Positions 43,387-53,221 of a DNA stretch of 64,000 nucleotides are shown here, piece by piece. How positions within the stretch are numbered: the stretch's first letter is position 1; every line of letters begins with the position of its first letter. The DNA lies in contig JABMLP010000035.1 in assembly GCA_013176395.1 (NCBI GenBank), forward strand, positions 62,001 to 126,000, read 5' to 3'. Origin of the DNA: Venturia oleaginea. Taxonomy: Eukaryota; Ascomycota; Dothideomycetes; Venturiales; Venturiaceae. The notes under the pieces were generated by a model. The model had not been told where the DNA came from. It saw nothing but the letters and a program-made list of their open reading frames with translations, and ran no database searches. A program made the position numbers and the translations under genes.

Positions 43387-44958
43387 GTACCTTCTTCAAC
43401 ATTGACTAGCCGATACAACGGAATCACGTATCGCCTAGATACTCGCAACGCCCGACACAAGCTCACTACGACTGAAGAGCAGACAATTGTCCAATACATC
43501 CTCGACCTCGATTCGCGAGGATTCGCGCCCCGGCTGTGTGAGGTAGCAGATATGGCGGATAAACTACTAGGTGTACGCGGTGGAGAGCCAGTAGGGAAAA
43601 ACTGGGCTGAGAGGTTCATAACGCGCTCAGATGAGCTCAAGATGGCCTTCAATCGAGCTAAGGATAGGCAGAGGATACTACAGGAAGATCCAGAGATTAT
43701 TGGCGCTTGGTTCAAGCTCGTTACAGATACCAAGGCAAAGTACGGTATCCACGACGAGGATACGCACAACTTTGACGAGATTGGCTTCCAGATGGGCGTT
43801 ATTGGGTCAATGAAGGTCGTCACAGCTTCTGAAAGACGTACACGGCCTAATTTAATCCAGCCAGGCGATCGCGAGTGGGTTACAGTTATCCAGAGCATCT
43901 GCGCCGCCGGGTATGCGACCCCGCCATTCATTATCTACAAAGGACGCGTTCATATCTCTGCGTGGTATGAGGAGGCAGATATACCACGGAATTGGAAGCT
44001 CTCGGTCTCTGAGAACGGCTGGACAAATAACGCGCTTGGTCTTGAGTGGTTGAAGCACTTTAACGCGTATACAAAGGCGCGTCAAATGGGGGGGGGGGGT
44101 ATAGGCAGCTCATCTTGGACGGCCATGAGAGCCATCTCAACCAGGATTTCAAGGACTACTGCCTCGAACATAAGATCATAACGCTCTGTATGCCACCTCA
44201 TTCATCGCATATCCTCCAGCCGCTTGATGTGGTCTGCTTCTCGCCGTTGAAGTGCAAGTACTCTCAACGAGTTCGAGACTTGGCAAGCCGACGCGTGTAC
44301 CATATCGACAAAGAAGGCTTCCTCCCAGCCTTCAAAGACGCGTTTTTCGACGTGTTTACAGAAGAGAACTGTCAAAAGGCTTTTGAGATCGTAGGGCTAG
44401 TCCCTATCAACGCGGAGGTGGTATTGGATCGCCTTGAAGTACGGCTACGTACCCTACCAGCACCCCCACCGCAGGAGACGCCGTGGCAGTCGAAGACTCC
44501 AAGCAATACTCTTGAATTTGGATCCCAATCCAAGCTCGTAAGCGAGTCCTTTACTCGGTCACCAGTTACTGCGCAGGCAGACTTTTCCCAGCTTGTCAAG
44601 GGCGCTGAATTGATGCTACACCAAAACGCTCTACTTGTTGCGCGCAACCGCGAGCTTGAAGAGCAATTGGCAGTAATGACAAAGCGAAAATGGCGCAAAA
44701 GGAAGTGGATCCAGCAAAGTGGTACTAGAGTATGGGACTGTAGCAGCGCAGGTAGCTGCCGAGGCGTCTGTCGCGCCTCAGGGATCAAAGAAGGCTCGTG
44801 GTAGTGGTGGTCAAGAAATAGGCCGACCAACTCAACGGCGCTGTAGGAACTGCGGGGCAACTGGGCATAATGCGCGAACTTGTAAAAAAGATATCGAGAT
44901 ATCATCTGAATCAGATAGCAGCACGACGGACTTAGAATCTATTGTTAATAGCGATTAA
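43387..44958 (+). pseudogene. pogo-type transposase with two frameshifts
   Basis: The frame breaks at a run of 12 G (44088-44099; the left copy has 5) and again near 44,730, where two bases are missing relative to the left copy. Between and beyond these it encodes LDGHESH-like, HSSHILQPLDV and CRNCGATGHNARTC motifs. Unlike the left copy, the QPLD codon is intact. Non-functional as it stands. Confidence 0.88.
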
Positions 44959-45041
44959 ATTGAAGAGTCGTAACATGAGTTCGTCGTGCCAAGCCTTTTT
45001 GACCAGCTTGGTGGGTTGACCAGCTCGGTGGTGGAACACGT
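43387..45041 (+). mobile_element. Second pogo element copy, chimeric, 5' end missing
   Basis: 43387-44081 is the inverted duplicate of the left pogo copy. 44082-45041 comes from a diverged relative. It ends with the TIR complement of ACGTGTTCCACCACCGAGCT at 45041, followed by TA. Confidence 0.85.
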
Positions 45042-45051
45042 TAATTAATCT

Positions 45052-48000
45052 CTATTTCAAAATCATATTCTGGAAAATATAAAACACTAATATTGCGAGG
45101 ACAAGTAAGATCGCAGTTGCTTTACCTCCAGCTGTAACCACCCGAGTTGTAGTATCGACGATTCTTCCCTGAACGTCAATACTAGCTCCCTTCTCATACA
45201 ATATCGCTACGATCTCCTCGTTGCCTTCAAACGCAGCCGCCTGCAGCGCGCTGCGGTACATGCCTCCCTGCGTGTTGATGTCCGCTCCCTTCTCTAGCAG
45301 CATCTTGACGATTTCCTCTTCGCCTTTATACGCAGCCGCCTGCAGCGCACTGCCGTACGCGCCTCTCTGCGTGTTGACGTCCGCTCCCTTCTCTAGCAGC
45401 ATCTTGACGATCTCCTCTTTGCCATGTAACGCAGCCGTCTGCAGCGCGCTGCCGAACATGCCTCCCTGCGTGTTGACGTCCGCTCCCTTCTCTAGCAGTA
45501 TCTTGACGATCTCCTCTTTGCCTTTTGACGCAGCCGTCTGCAGCGCGCTGCCGAACATGCCTCCCTGCGTGTTGACGTCCGCTCCCTTCTCTAGCAGCAT
45601 CTTGACGATCTCCTCTTTGCCTTTTAACGCAGCCGTCTGCAGCGCGCTGCCGTACATGCCTCCCTGCGTGTTGACGTCCGCTCCCTTCTCTAGCAGCATC
45701 ATGACGATCTCCTCTTCGCCTTCTAACGCAGCCGCCTGCAGCGCGCTGCCGAACATGCCTCCCTGCGCGTTGACGTCCGCTCCCTTCTCTAGCAGCATCT
45801 TGACGATCTCCTCTTCGCCTTCAAACGCAGCCTCCTGCAGCGCGCCGCCGTACATGCCTTCCTGTGTGTTGACGTCCGCTCCCTTCTCTAGCAGTATCTT
45901 GACGATCTCCTCGTTGCCTCCTAACGCAGCCGTCTGCAGCGCGCTGCCGAACATGCCTTCCTGCGTGTTGACGTCCGCTCCCTTCTCTAGCAGCATCTTG
46001 ACGATCTCCTCTTTGCCTCCTAACGCAGCCGCCTGCAGCGCACTGCCGTGCACGCCTCCCTGCGTGTTGACGTCCGCTCCCTTCTCTAGCAGCATCTTGA
46101 CGATCTCCTCTTTGCCTTTTAACGCAGCCGTCTGCAGCGCGCTGCCGTACATGCCTCCCTGCGTGTTGACGTCCGCTCCCTTCTCTAGCAGCATCTTGAC
46201 GATCTCCTCGTTGCCTTCTAACGCAGCCGCCTGCAGCGCGCTGCCGAACATGCCTCCCTGCGTGCTGACGTCCGCTCCCTTCTCTAGCAGCATCTTGACG
46301 ATCTCCTCTTTGCCTTTATGCGCAGCCGCCTGCAGCGCACTGTCGTACGCGCCTCCCTGCGTGTTGACGTCCGCTCCCTTCTCTAGCAGCATCTTGACGA
46401 TCTCCTCTTCGCCTTTATCCGCAGCCGCCTGCAGCGCGCTGCCGTACATGCCTCCCTGCGCGTTGACGTCCGCTCCCTTCTCTAGCAGAATCTTGACAAC
46501 CCCCTTATACCCGTGACCCGCCGACATGTAAAGCAAATTGACGTCTCTGACACATATCGATGCAGAATCCTCAAAAGAGTTGTGGAAAAGTCTTACTCGC
46601 TCGAAAGTATCGTGCTTCTCTCCTAGCCGCTGTAAGAACCCTGCCTGCTCGACATTCCTCACTTCTGCCTCCTCAGTGTGGTGAAGAATGTAAGACGACG
46701 CATATTTCAAGAACGGAAAGCTAGAACGAAGGCTCTTCGCCTGGGAGCGGTCCTTTGGTAGTGGTAATCCGTCCATCATAATATATGACATGCAGCAGGC
46801 CCGTAGATCGTCATGACTGGTGCCGATAGGATTCGAATTGAGCGCCAGGTCCAGATTCTGCAGCCTTTGGTTTCGAAGAAGAAAGTCGTTGATGGACTCG
46901 TGAATGAACTGCACCGTCTCTTCTCTACCTTTGCGTATCTCAATAAGACCTCTCGAAGAGCTCGTAATGCGTCGTCGGATATTATCTTTGGTTACCTTTG
47001 ACGAATCCCAAGCTTTCAGGTTCTCGGGGGTTGTTCCAGCTATTATGGCAAAGTAAAGCTCTTCCGGTCTTAGCAGTCGTCTTGTGAATAAGACCCACTG
47101 TAGCATAAGTATTGTCTCATGCTTGTCTGGACTGTCTTTACTCAAGAGAGTTCTAAACAGCTCCTCGAGGTCGCTAGGCACCTCGTCTAACTTCTTGTGC
47201 ATGGCTTCGACCTTACCTTCGTCATATGCTATATTCAGCATCCTGACGACGAGCACCACCCACATGAACGTACCGGATGCCTTCCCGAGCACGCCTCGGA
47301 CAATCTCCTTATCTATTTCCGTCAATTCATCATGGACATATTGGGCAATATCATCATCGTGCTCCTTTCTCTCTTCCACGACTAACTCAACTTTCCTTTT
47401 CATCCGGATATATGGATAATGCCGACTTGATAGACAAATGTTGAGAGTAGTCTTAGCATTAACAGCCTTAACACTTAGGTCTTCGAGGAATTTCACAACT
47501 TCTCGTACATCCGACTCTCTACATTCATCCAATGCATCGACAAGAAGTAGCGACTTTGACTGGCACCGCCCTATCTCCGAGCGGAGAAACTCTTTTAGTT
47601 CTGACTCTTGCCACTCCCACTCTCCCATTTTGTGCTTTTGCCGTTTCTCGCGGAAGATGGGAATGAACTGTTCGTAAATAGCGGGTTCCTTTTCGAGTAA
47701 TTGGTATAGCAGTGAGCGTAGCATACCGAGCGGTGTCTTTTCGAAGCTATCTCCTCGGGCATTAAAGAAGTGCGCCACGATAACATAGTCTTTGAAGTTA
47801 TATTGGCAATGTGCCAGAGTATGTTTCATCAATGTCGACTTTCCCGTTCCCGGCTTTCCCTTGATCCAGAGCACTCCATAATGTTCTGAGAGGTCGGTGC
47901 GATTGCGCCACTGCCGAAATTGTGCGGTTTCGAAGAACCAGTCACATGTGGAGGAATGGGCTGAGGAGATGTTCTGTAAACGGGCGTCAATTGTGCCAAA

Positions 48001-49560
48001 GCTAAGGGATTGTAGGCAAGCTGTTCTTGTTAGTATTCGGCGAGAAAATGCTTGTAAATAGGTAGACCAACCTTGTTTCTCCTCTAAGAGCAGCTGTTCC
48101 GTGTCTATAGACCCTAACCTAACTCCAACCCTAGCTCGCTCGGTGACCCTCGCTGCTGTTTAAAGCTTGTCAGTCAAGGTTTTAAGGACGTTTACATTCT
48201 AGTTTATAATATCGTAGAATCGGGAATCATGGCTTACATTCACAGGCATCGAACTCCCTTGCTCTGCCTCCGTCTTTCCTGCGTATCTGGTCCACAATGG
48301 ACAGACCAATACGCGGTGCTATTATAGTCAGTATATTCTAAAAAAGTCTTTAGGATAGGACAACATACTTCCGCCAGGCATACGGGCTCGTACGATGCAC
48401 TGCGAATTCTCTACCATCTTTTTCACAATCTCACGCACCGTCTGATAGTCCTCCTCTTCCGGCTTTCCAAACTTGTTTATATCAAAGTGGTTTCGCGACA
48501 GAGGGTACTTCTTCGTTGATTCTGTTAAATCTAGGCATCCAGAGCCTTTGCTTACCACGAACTCCTATAGATAGATCAGTTAAATGAATCTATAAATAGT
48601 AGAAGACGTCTGCGCTTACCGTCCTCTTCTGACCTCCTACAATAGCCCCTACGTTGCTTCTCTTCATCTCATAGAGGCAAGCTATACGTAACCAGGGCAT
48701 CCGCGCTCGCGTCTTGCAAAACTTGTCTACGACTTCTCGCAAGAACTCATTGCCAGGCCGTAGTATCTCTAGAACTTCGCTCTGTATCTGATCGTCCGTA
48801 TATTCCCGGCGTGCAGCCTCTAACATGTCGACCAATTCCATCCCCTCTGCGCCCCGGAAAGGCGTGCCGAAAAAGATCAGCCCTATTGTTGATCTTAATA
48901 TTAGAGGCCAGTTATCTTCCTCGTCCTCCTCTTTCGCCTCGAGAAGTGCCTTAGTAATGTCAGTACCACTTTATACTTGCACCACTACGAGAATGGGTCA
49001 CTACCTTTAGAATAACAAGACCTCCGAAACAATGTGCAATGAACAGCAGAGGTCGATGAGGATCTTCCTAGAAATTATTATGCTTAGTCGTAAATCATCG
49101 CACGTCTTGTCCACGCCCTCTATACCTTTCTCTCCCGTCCAAGGCTTCGTAGAAGTCGTACAGCAACTTCGGAAGCACTCTGCTGTATTGCATCACGCCC
49201 GAACCAAGCAGACTCGTAACCGTATCGCATGATCCGCGCTGACGGCACTACAGCTGGAAGCATCGTACCGTCCGACAGCCAGTTGACGAAGAGCGGCTCC
49301 TCCTTCGTTCCAATGTTCTTGCTCCATGTGTAATCGGGGTGGGCGCCGATCCCGTGGATGGCAACAATACTGCCAGCCTATGTTAGTTTTGTACAGACAC
49401 AAGAAGTAAGGCGAGACCATACTCGATCGTGGTATCGATAGTACTTTTGTCTCCGGGCGGTGGGTAAAGCACGCGTACGCCTATATCGTCTTCCGTCACG
49501 GGCCGAACCTAGCGAAGTATTAGCGTGTTCGTCTCTATCGGCTGCGCGAGTACTTACCAT
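45052..49560 (-). CDS. NLR-like (STAND) protein: alpha/beta hydrolase - NACHT - ankyrin repeats - C-terminal TM helix
   Basis: Nine exons fit in phase. The first may carry only the ATG (49558-49560), then 49423-49508, from 49369, further exons between about 49100 and 48230, 48072-48155, and a last exon 45052-48020. The N-terminal part is lipase-like (VLYPPP, DIVAIHGIG, FIAHCFGGLVILK, FFGTPFRGAEG). Its nucleophile elbow shows HCFGG, Cys where a Ser is usual. The NACHT module follows: LWIKGKPGTGKSTLM (Walker A), LLLVDALDEC (Walker B), SSRHYP. Then come 13 nearly identical 33-residue ankyrin repeats (GADVNTQGG..SALQ..EEIVKMLLEK) and a hydrophobic helix (AILLVLAILVFYIF) at the very end. Family role: fungal nonself recognition and programmed cell death. 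The gene is complete; about 1,300 aa. Confidence 0.85.
45190..46476 (-). repeat. 99-bp ankyrin-coding tandem repeat, 13 units
   Basis: Each unit encodes one ankyrin repeat. The DNA is nearly identical between units except at a few codons (the M-Y/F pair, the position after SALQ, the two residues before the glycine and the one after it). This implies recent unequal exchange or gene conversion. The opposite strand is also open over the array, an artefact of the repeat. Confidence 0.93.
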
Positions 49561-49785
49561 CGTTGCAATAAGTTACAAAGTATCGGACAGAGTAAGATAT
49601 CCAGCGAGTGCCGTGAGTTTGTGGTGGTTCTCATGGCTCTTATCTCTACCAGCCGCGCTGAACCTTAGGCTCAGCCGCAGCAAGCTACGGCCATCGGTCG
49701 AGCCCGCCATTGCTTACGCGTGTACGCAAAACCTTCACAACAGTCTCACAACCCAAACTCTGATCTTTACTTCTGACCTTTCACA
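49561..49785. promoter_or_regulatory. Bidirectional promoter between the NLR and the DUF6601-type gene
   Basis: 225 bp between two divergent start codons; both genes must be driven from it. Confidence 0.6.
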
Positions 49786-50763
49786 ATGAAAACCGCCCTT
49801 CCTCCATTTTCCAAAGCCCATCAGCTCTGCGATGACCTTGACCCAGTCGATATCAAGGCGCCAGATACCAGAGCCTCGCCAGGACACCCGTTAATAACTC
49901 TCAACGATTCAACCCGTACTACCCAGTTCCTCGACGACGAGTTCTGCTCGCCAGATCTTGAAGCTATCGCACCGCGCCTTTGGGTTATGTCCACCCAGTC
50001 GAGCGCAAATATCAACCCACTTCATCGCCAACGAGTAAAAGGACGCGAAATTGTGATTACTGAAGAACCTCGACTCCATCTTGTGTGGATTTACGATCGA
50101 ATATTCATTAAGCCTCTTCCAAGATATCTGCTCTCTTACGGATTTTGGGAGATTTGTCTCGCTCCAAGCTCCACGCGCTTAGGCAATCGTCGAGAGACAA
50201 TCAGAAAGGCCGCAATGGGATATATACGGACATACCGCTACTTGATCCAGCACGAATCCGATTTCCTCATCGCCAAACAAGACCACCTTTGCCTCATTCC
50301 TGAAAATGTGCAGTGGGCAGATTTTTGTCAATTCATCTCGCAATTTAATAATATCGGGGACAGCGACGTATCAAAGAGATATTGCTATGGCGAATTGCGA
50401 CTGTCACGACTCAATCTATATGCGCCGTTCTTGCTACACAAGTTCCAGTTCGAGCAGGTTCATGGTCAATATGGAGACTACTTTGCTAGGCTTTATGGGC
50501 CTATTCTTTTCATCTTTGCTATTGTGTCGACGCTCTTGAACTGTATGCAGGTGGGGTTAGCAGTGGAACAGGTGTCTTCAAGACATTGGGTGGCCTTTTG
50601 GTTTGTGTCTCGGTGGTTCAGCGTGGTGAGCTTAGCTGGAACGGCATTGATATCGCTTGGCTTTGTGCTTCTCTGGACTTGGATGGTCTTAGACGAATGG
50701 ACATTCGCGATAAAGACTCGGATGAAGAAGACGGCTAAAGGCCAAGAGCAATCAAAATGCTAG
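49786..50763 (+). CDS. Membrane protein of the fungal DUF6601 type
   Basis: Single exon, 325 aa. The N-terminal ~200 residues are soluble, with conserved-looking blocks EEPRLHLVWIYDRIFIKPLP, RYLIQHESDFLIA and YCYGELRLSRLNLYAPF. HGQYGDYFARLYGP leads into two hydrophobic helices (ILFIFAIVSTLLNCMQVGLAV and VVSLAGTALISLGFVLLWTW) and a basic tail. I recognise the layout as DUF6601 from memory; its biochemical function is unknown. The head-to-head arrangement with an NLR-like gene that itself ends in a membrane helix suggests, but does not prove, that the two work together. Confidence 0.75.
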   Translation: MKTALPPFSKAHQLCDDLDPVDIKAPDTRASPGHPLITLNDSTRTTQFLDDEFCSPDLEAIAPRLWVMSTQSSANINPLHRQRVKGREIVITEEPRLHLVWIYDRIFIKPLPRYLLSYGFWEICLAPSSTRLGNRRETIRKAAMGYIRTYRYLIQHESDFLIAKQDHLCLIPENVQWADFCQFISQFNNIGDSDVSKRYCYGELRLSRLNLYAPFLLHKFQFEQVHGQYGDYFARLYGPILFIFAIVSTLLNCMQVGLAVEQVSSRHWVAFWFVSRWFSVVSLAGTALISLGFVLLWTWMVLDEWTFAIKTRMKKTAKGQEQSKC

Positions 50764-51561
50764 ATGCTATTGGGGCTTCTAATACCTATAGAGGTAATTT
50801 AAGTTTTCAATGAATCAAAAGTCTCGTTGATTTCTTTAGTCTCAGGGCACAGATAGCCGTGAACTAATAGTACTTCTCAATCAAGTATATTACGTGGCGG
50901 TGGCGTAGGTATATGCAGATGGTTTGCAGGCTCTTGGTGCTAGCAGGGAGGACGCCGACCCGCTCAGGCCACACCATTGTGTTTCCCCCTGGAGCCATAC
51001 TGGCCCGACGGGTGTATTGAATTCATCCAACCACACCCTTGTGTTCCCCCTGGAGCCATACTGGCCCGACGGGTGTATTGAATTCATCCACACCCTTGTG
51101 ATGTGGCAGTTTGGAGCTGAGTTGGGGGTCGAGTTGGATAGTAAGTTGCACACTACAAAAATAGGTATTGCAGGAAGGGTACTAACCTTAGGCCGCATTT
51201 TCATAATGTGGCAGACTGTGCTGCAGGCCACACCCTTGTGGATGAGATGGCAGCAGGAGCGCAGAGCAATCGTTTTGAGCCTCTATTATCAAATTCATCA
51301 TCTCCACCACCTCAATCAAGCCGAACCACCTCCATCAAGCCGAACCACCTCATTAAGCCGTACCACCTCAACATTGCGGTGGCCAGCTGCCAAGCGCTGT
51401 GGGACCTGTGGTCATATCACGCAATCTTGATATATAAATGCGCTAGTCCTTTTTAGGATCTCCTCATCGTACCATTCCTTTCCATTCCCGTGCAACCGAA
51501 GGATTTGCCTCCATCTCGCCGTTCTCACAATATCTCTGGATATCCAACCGTAGTCTGCTAT

Positions 51562-51594
<33 letters not shown>

Positions 51595-52598
51595 CCCTGC
51601 TCCTCAGCCTCAGCGTGATCTGTCACATCCTGCTGCCACTTCTGCTGCCACTCCTGCTGCCACTCCTGCTGCCACCAGCGTCGCCCGCCTGCCCCACCAA
51701 CTTCCCGCGGCGCTGCATCAAGTCTGCCACGGCGCTGCATCAAGTCTGCCAACACGTCGCGAGTTTAGACCATCGCCCGGGAGTCAGATCAGCGCCTCAT
51801 AGGCCCGGCTACTAGAACGGCGTGACTGGCTGCGGTGCCCGTGTTGGACCTGGCATGTTGCGCATATCCTCCAGCACCGAAAACACCATCCGCCGCGCCC
51901 GGGAGTCAGATCGTGCCATTGTTCCTTGCCCAGCGCCCTCACAGGCCCGGCTACCAGAACGGCGTGACTGGCCGCGGTGCGCGCGTTGGACCTGGCATGT
52001 TACGCATATTCTCCAGCACCGAAAACACCATCTGCCGCCCTCGCCCTCGCTCTTGCATACCCATCTTCGCCGCCAGAACGCCCGCCCGCCGCATTCCCAC
52101 CTACCGCATTCCCACCTACCGCATTCCCACCTACCTGGTCGCCGTCTATTGGGTCTGTCTTTACTGTCTCCTAGTTCCTTGTATCGACCTCACGCAGCCG
52201 CAAATGCAGGTATGCCATCCGCCCACAGCAAGGCCAAGCGTAAACAAGTCCTCGAGGAGGAACAACTCGCGCAGCGGGCGGCCTATAAGGCGAAGCAGAA
52301 GGAGATTCGAGACACCCTGCCGTACAAGCTGCCAAACAAGCCTCATGTAAAGCTGTACAAATTCCAGCATGCTCGCAAATGGAAGGCCCATCTCTCCACT
52401 TAAGAGATGGTAGAAGTAAGCGCACGAAGCCTTGAGAACATCCCGCAAGTATCCTTAATCCAAATTACACCCAAGACACAGATACACCTCGTTTCAGTGC
52501 CATCAGACATCCTAACGTCGTGTCGCCGGAAGAGGCGGCGGTGCTCAAACAAATAGTAGAAGGATGTAAGCACGTAAGTATATCCACGGTCTACCTAG
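50764..52598. other. Repeat-rich stretch without a clear gene
   Basis: A ~60-bp duplication at about 50977-51100 (unit containing GGAGCCATACTGGCCCGACG); 18-20-bp units AAGCCGAACCACCTC at about 51320-51370; a CTG trinucleotide run near 51565-51596; 12-bp TGCCACTCCTGC units near 51640-51675; a 122-142-bp imperfect tandem duplication covering about 51776-52045; and three 15-bp CCGCATTCCCACCTA units near 52091-52135. A Lys/Arg-rich 63-codon frame (52212-52403, MPSAHSKAKRKQ) looks protein-like but has no support. Confidence 0.6.
51565..51596. repeat. (CTG)n trinucleotide microsatellite
   Basis: About ten uninterrupted CTG/GCT units. Confidence 0.9.
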
Positions 52599-52599
52599 A

Positions 52600-53221
52600 T
52601 GTCCGTATCGACGCACCGACAAGTTTTCTTGCTAAGAGAAAAGAATCTTGGCGAGGACGATACGGAAACACTCATAAGCATGAACGAGGTGGGAGCAGCA
52701 CTTATCAATCAAGGCAAGTACGAGGAGGCGGAATCGATGTACAGACAGACACTGGCGCAGAAAGAGAGGGTGCTTGGGGTAGAGTATCCACACACGCTGG
52801 CAAGCATGAGCGACTTGGCGCTTGTGCTGGAGCGCCAAGGCAAGTACGAGGAGGCAGAATCGATGAACAGACAGACGCTGGCGATAACTGAGAGGTGCTT
52901 GGGGCAGAGCATCCTTCCACGCTGGCAAGCCTATACTGCCTCGCTCACCTCCTTGCAAATCGACAATGCGTCGAGGAGTCTCTTGTTCTATACGAACGGG
53001 CATGTATTGGGTACAGCGCTGTTCTTGGAGAAGATCATCCCACTGCACGCGCATGCTGCAATCACTACTCTGAAGTACTGAAGTCTTCTGAAGAAAAAGG
53101 GGCACACATTTCTGTCAAAGAGACCAGACTACGAGGGGAGCGTGGATATGGCAGAGTATCAAACCTGTCACGTGGACTAGCAAAGTTGGGTATTAGGAGA
53201 CCCACGTTTTCTAAACAATAA
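52600..53221 (+). pseudogene. Kinesin-light-chain-type TPR gene fragment with one frameshift
   Basis: Frame 1 (to about 52900) encodes LGEDDTETLISMNEVGAALI and two GKYEEAESM..RQTLA repeats, the 42-residue TPR of fungal NLR C-termini. After GAGAGG the frame shifts by one base and continues as AEHPSTLASLYCLAHLLA..LGEDHPTARACCNHYSEVLK to a stop at 53219-53221. The sister repeat at ~52766 reads GAGAGGGTGCTT while this one (~52890) reads GAGAGGTGCTT, so one G is missing. No NB-ARC/NACHT part is nearby. This is probably the dead 3' end of a TPR-type NLR. Confidence 0.75.

Larger units (their letters stand above)
41225..44081 (+). repeat. Right arm of 2,857-bp inverted repeat
   Basis: Reverse complement of 35102-37958. 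Near-identity stops abruptly at 44081/44082, inside the pogo transposase gene. Beyond it the pogo sequence is clearly diverged from the left copy (roughly one change in eight to ten bases by eye). Confidence 0.93.

Noticed and set aside
45190..46476. CRISPR-like regular array
   Set aside because: Unit and spacing are those of coding ankyrin repeats in a eukaryotic gene; there are no unique spacers.
45221..46516. 431-codon plus-strand frame with regular repeats
   Set aside because: It is the reverse of the 99-bp ankyrin repeats; because the unit is a multiple of three, an antisense frame open in one unit stays open in all.
51822..52403. 193-codon frame as a gene
   Set aside because: Its first two-thirds run through tandemly duplicated non-coding-like DNA (duplicated His/Arg/Pro-rich segments); only the last 63 codons look protein-like and nothing supports expression.
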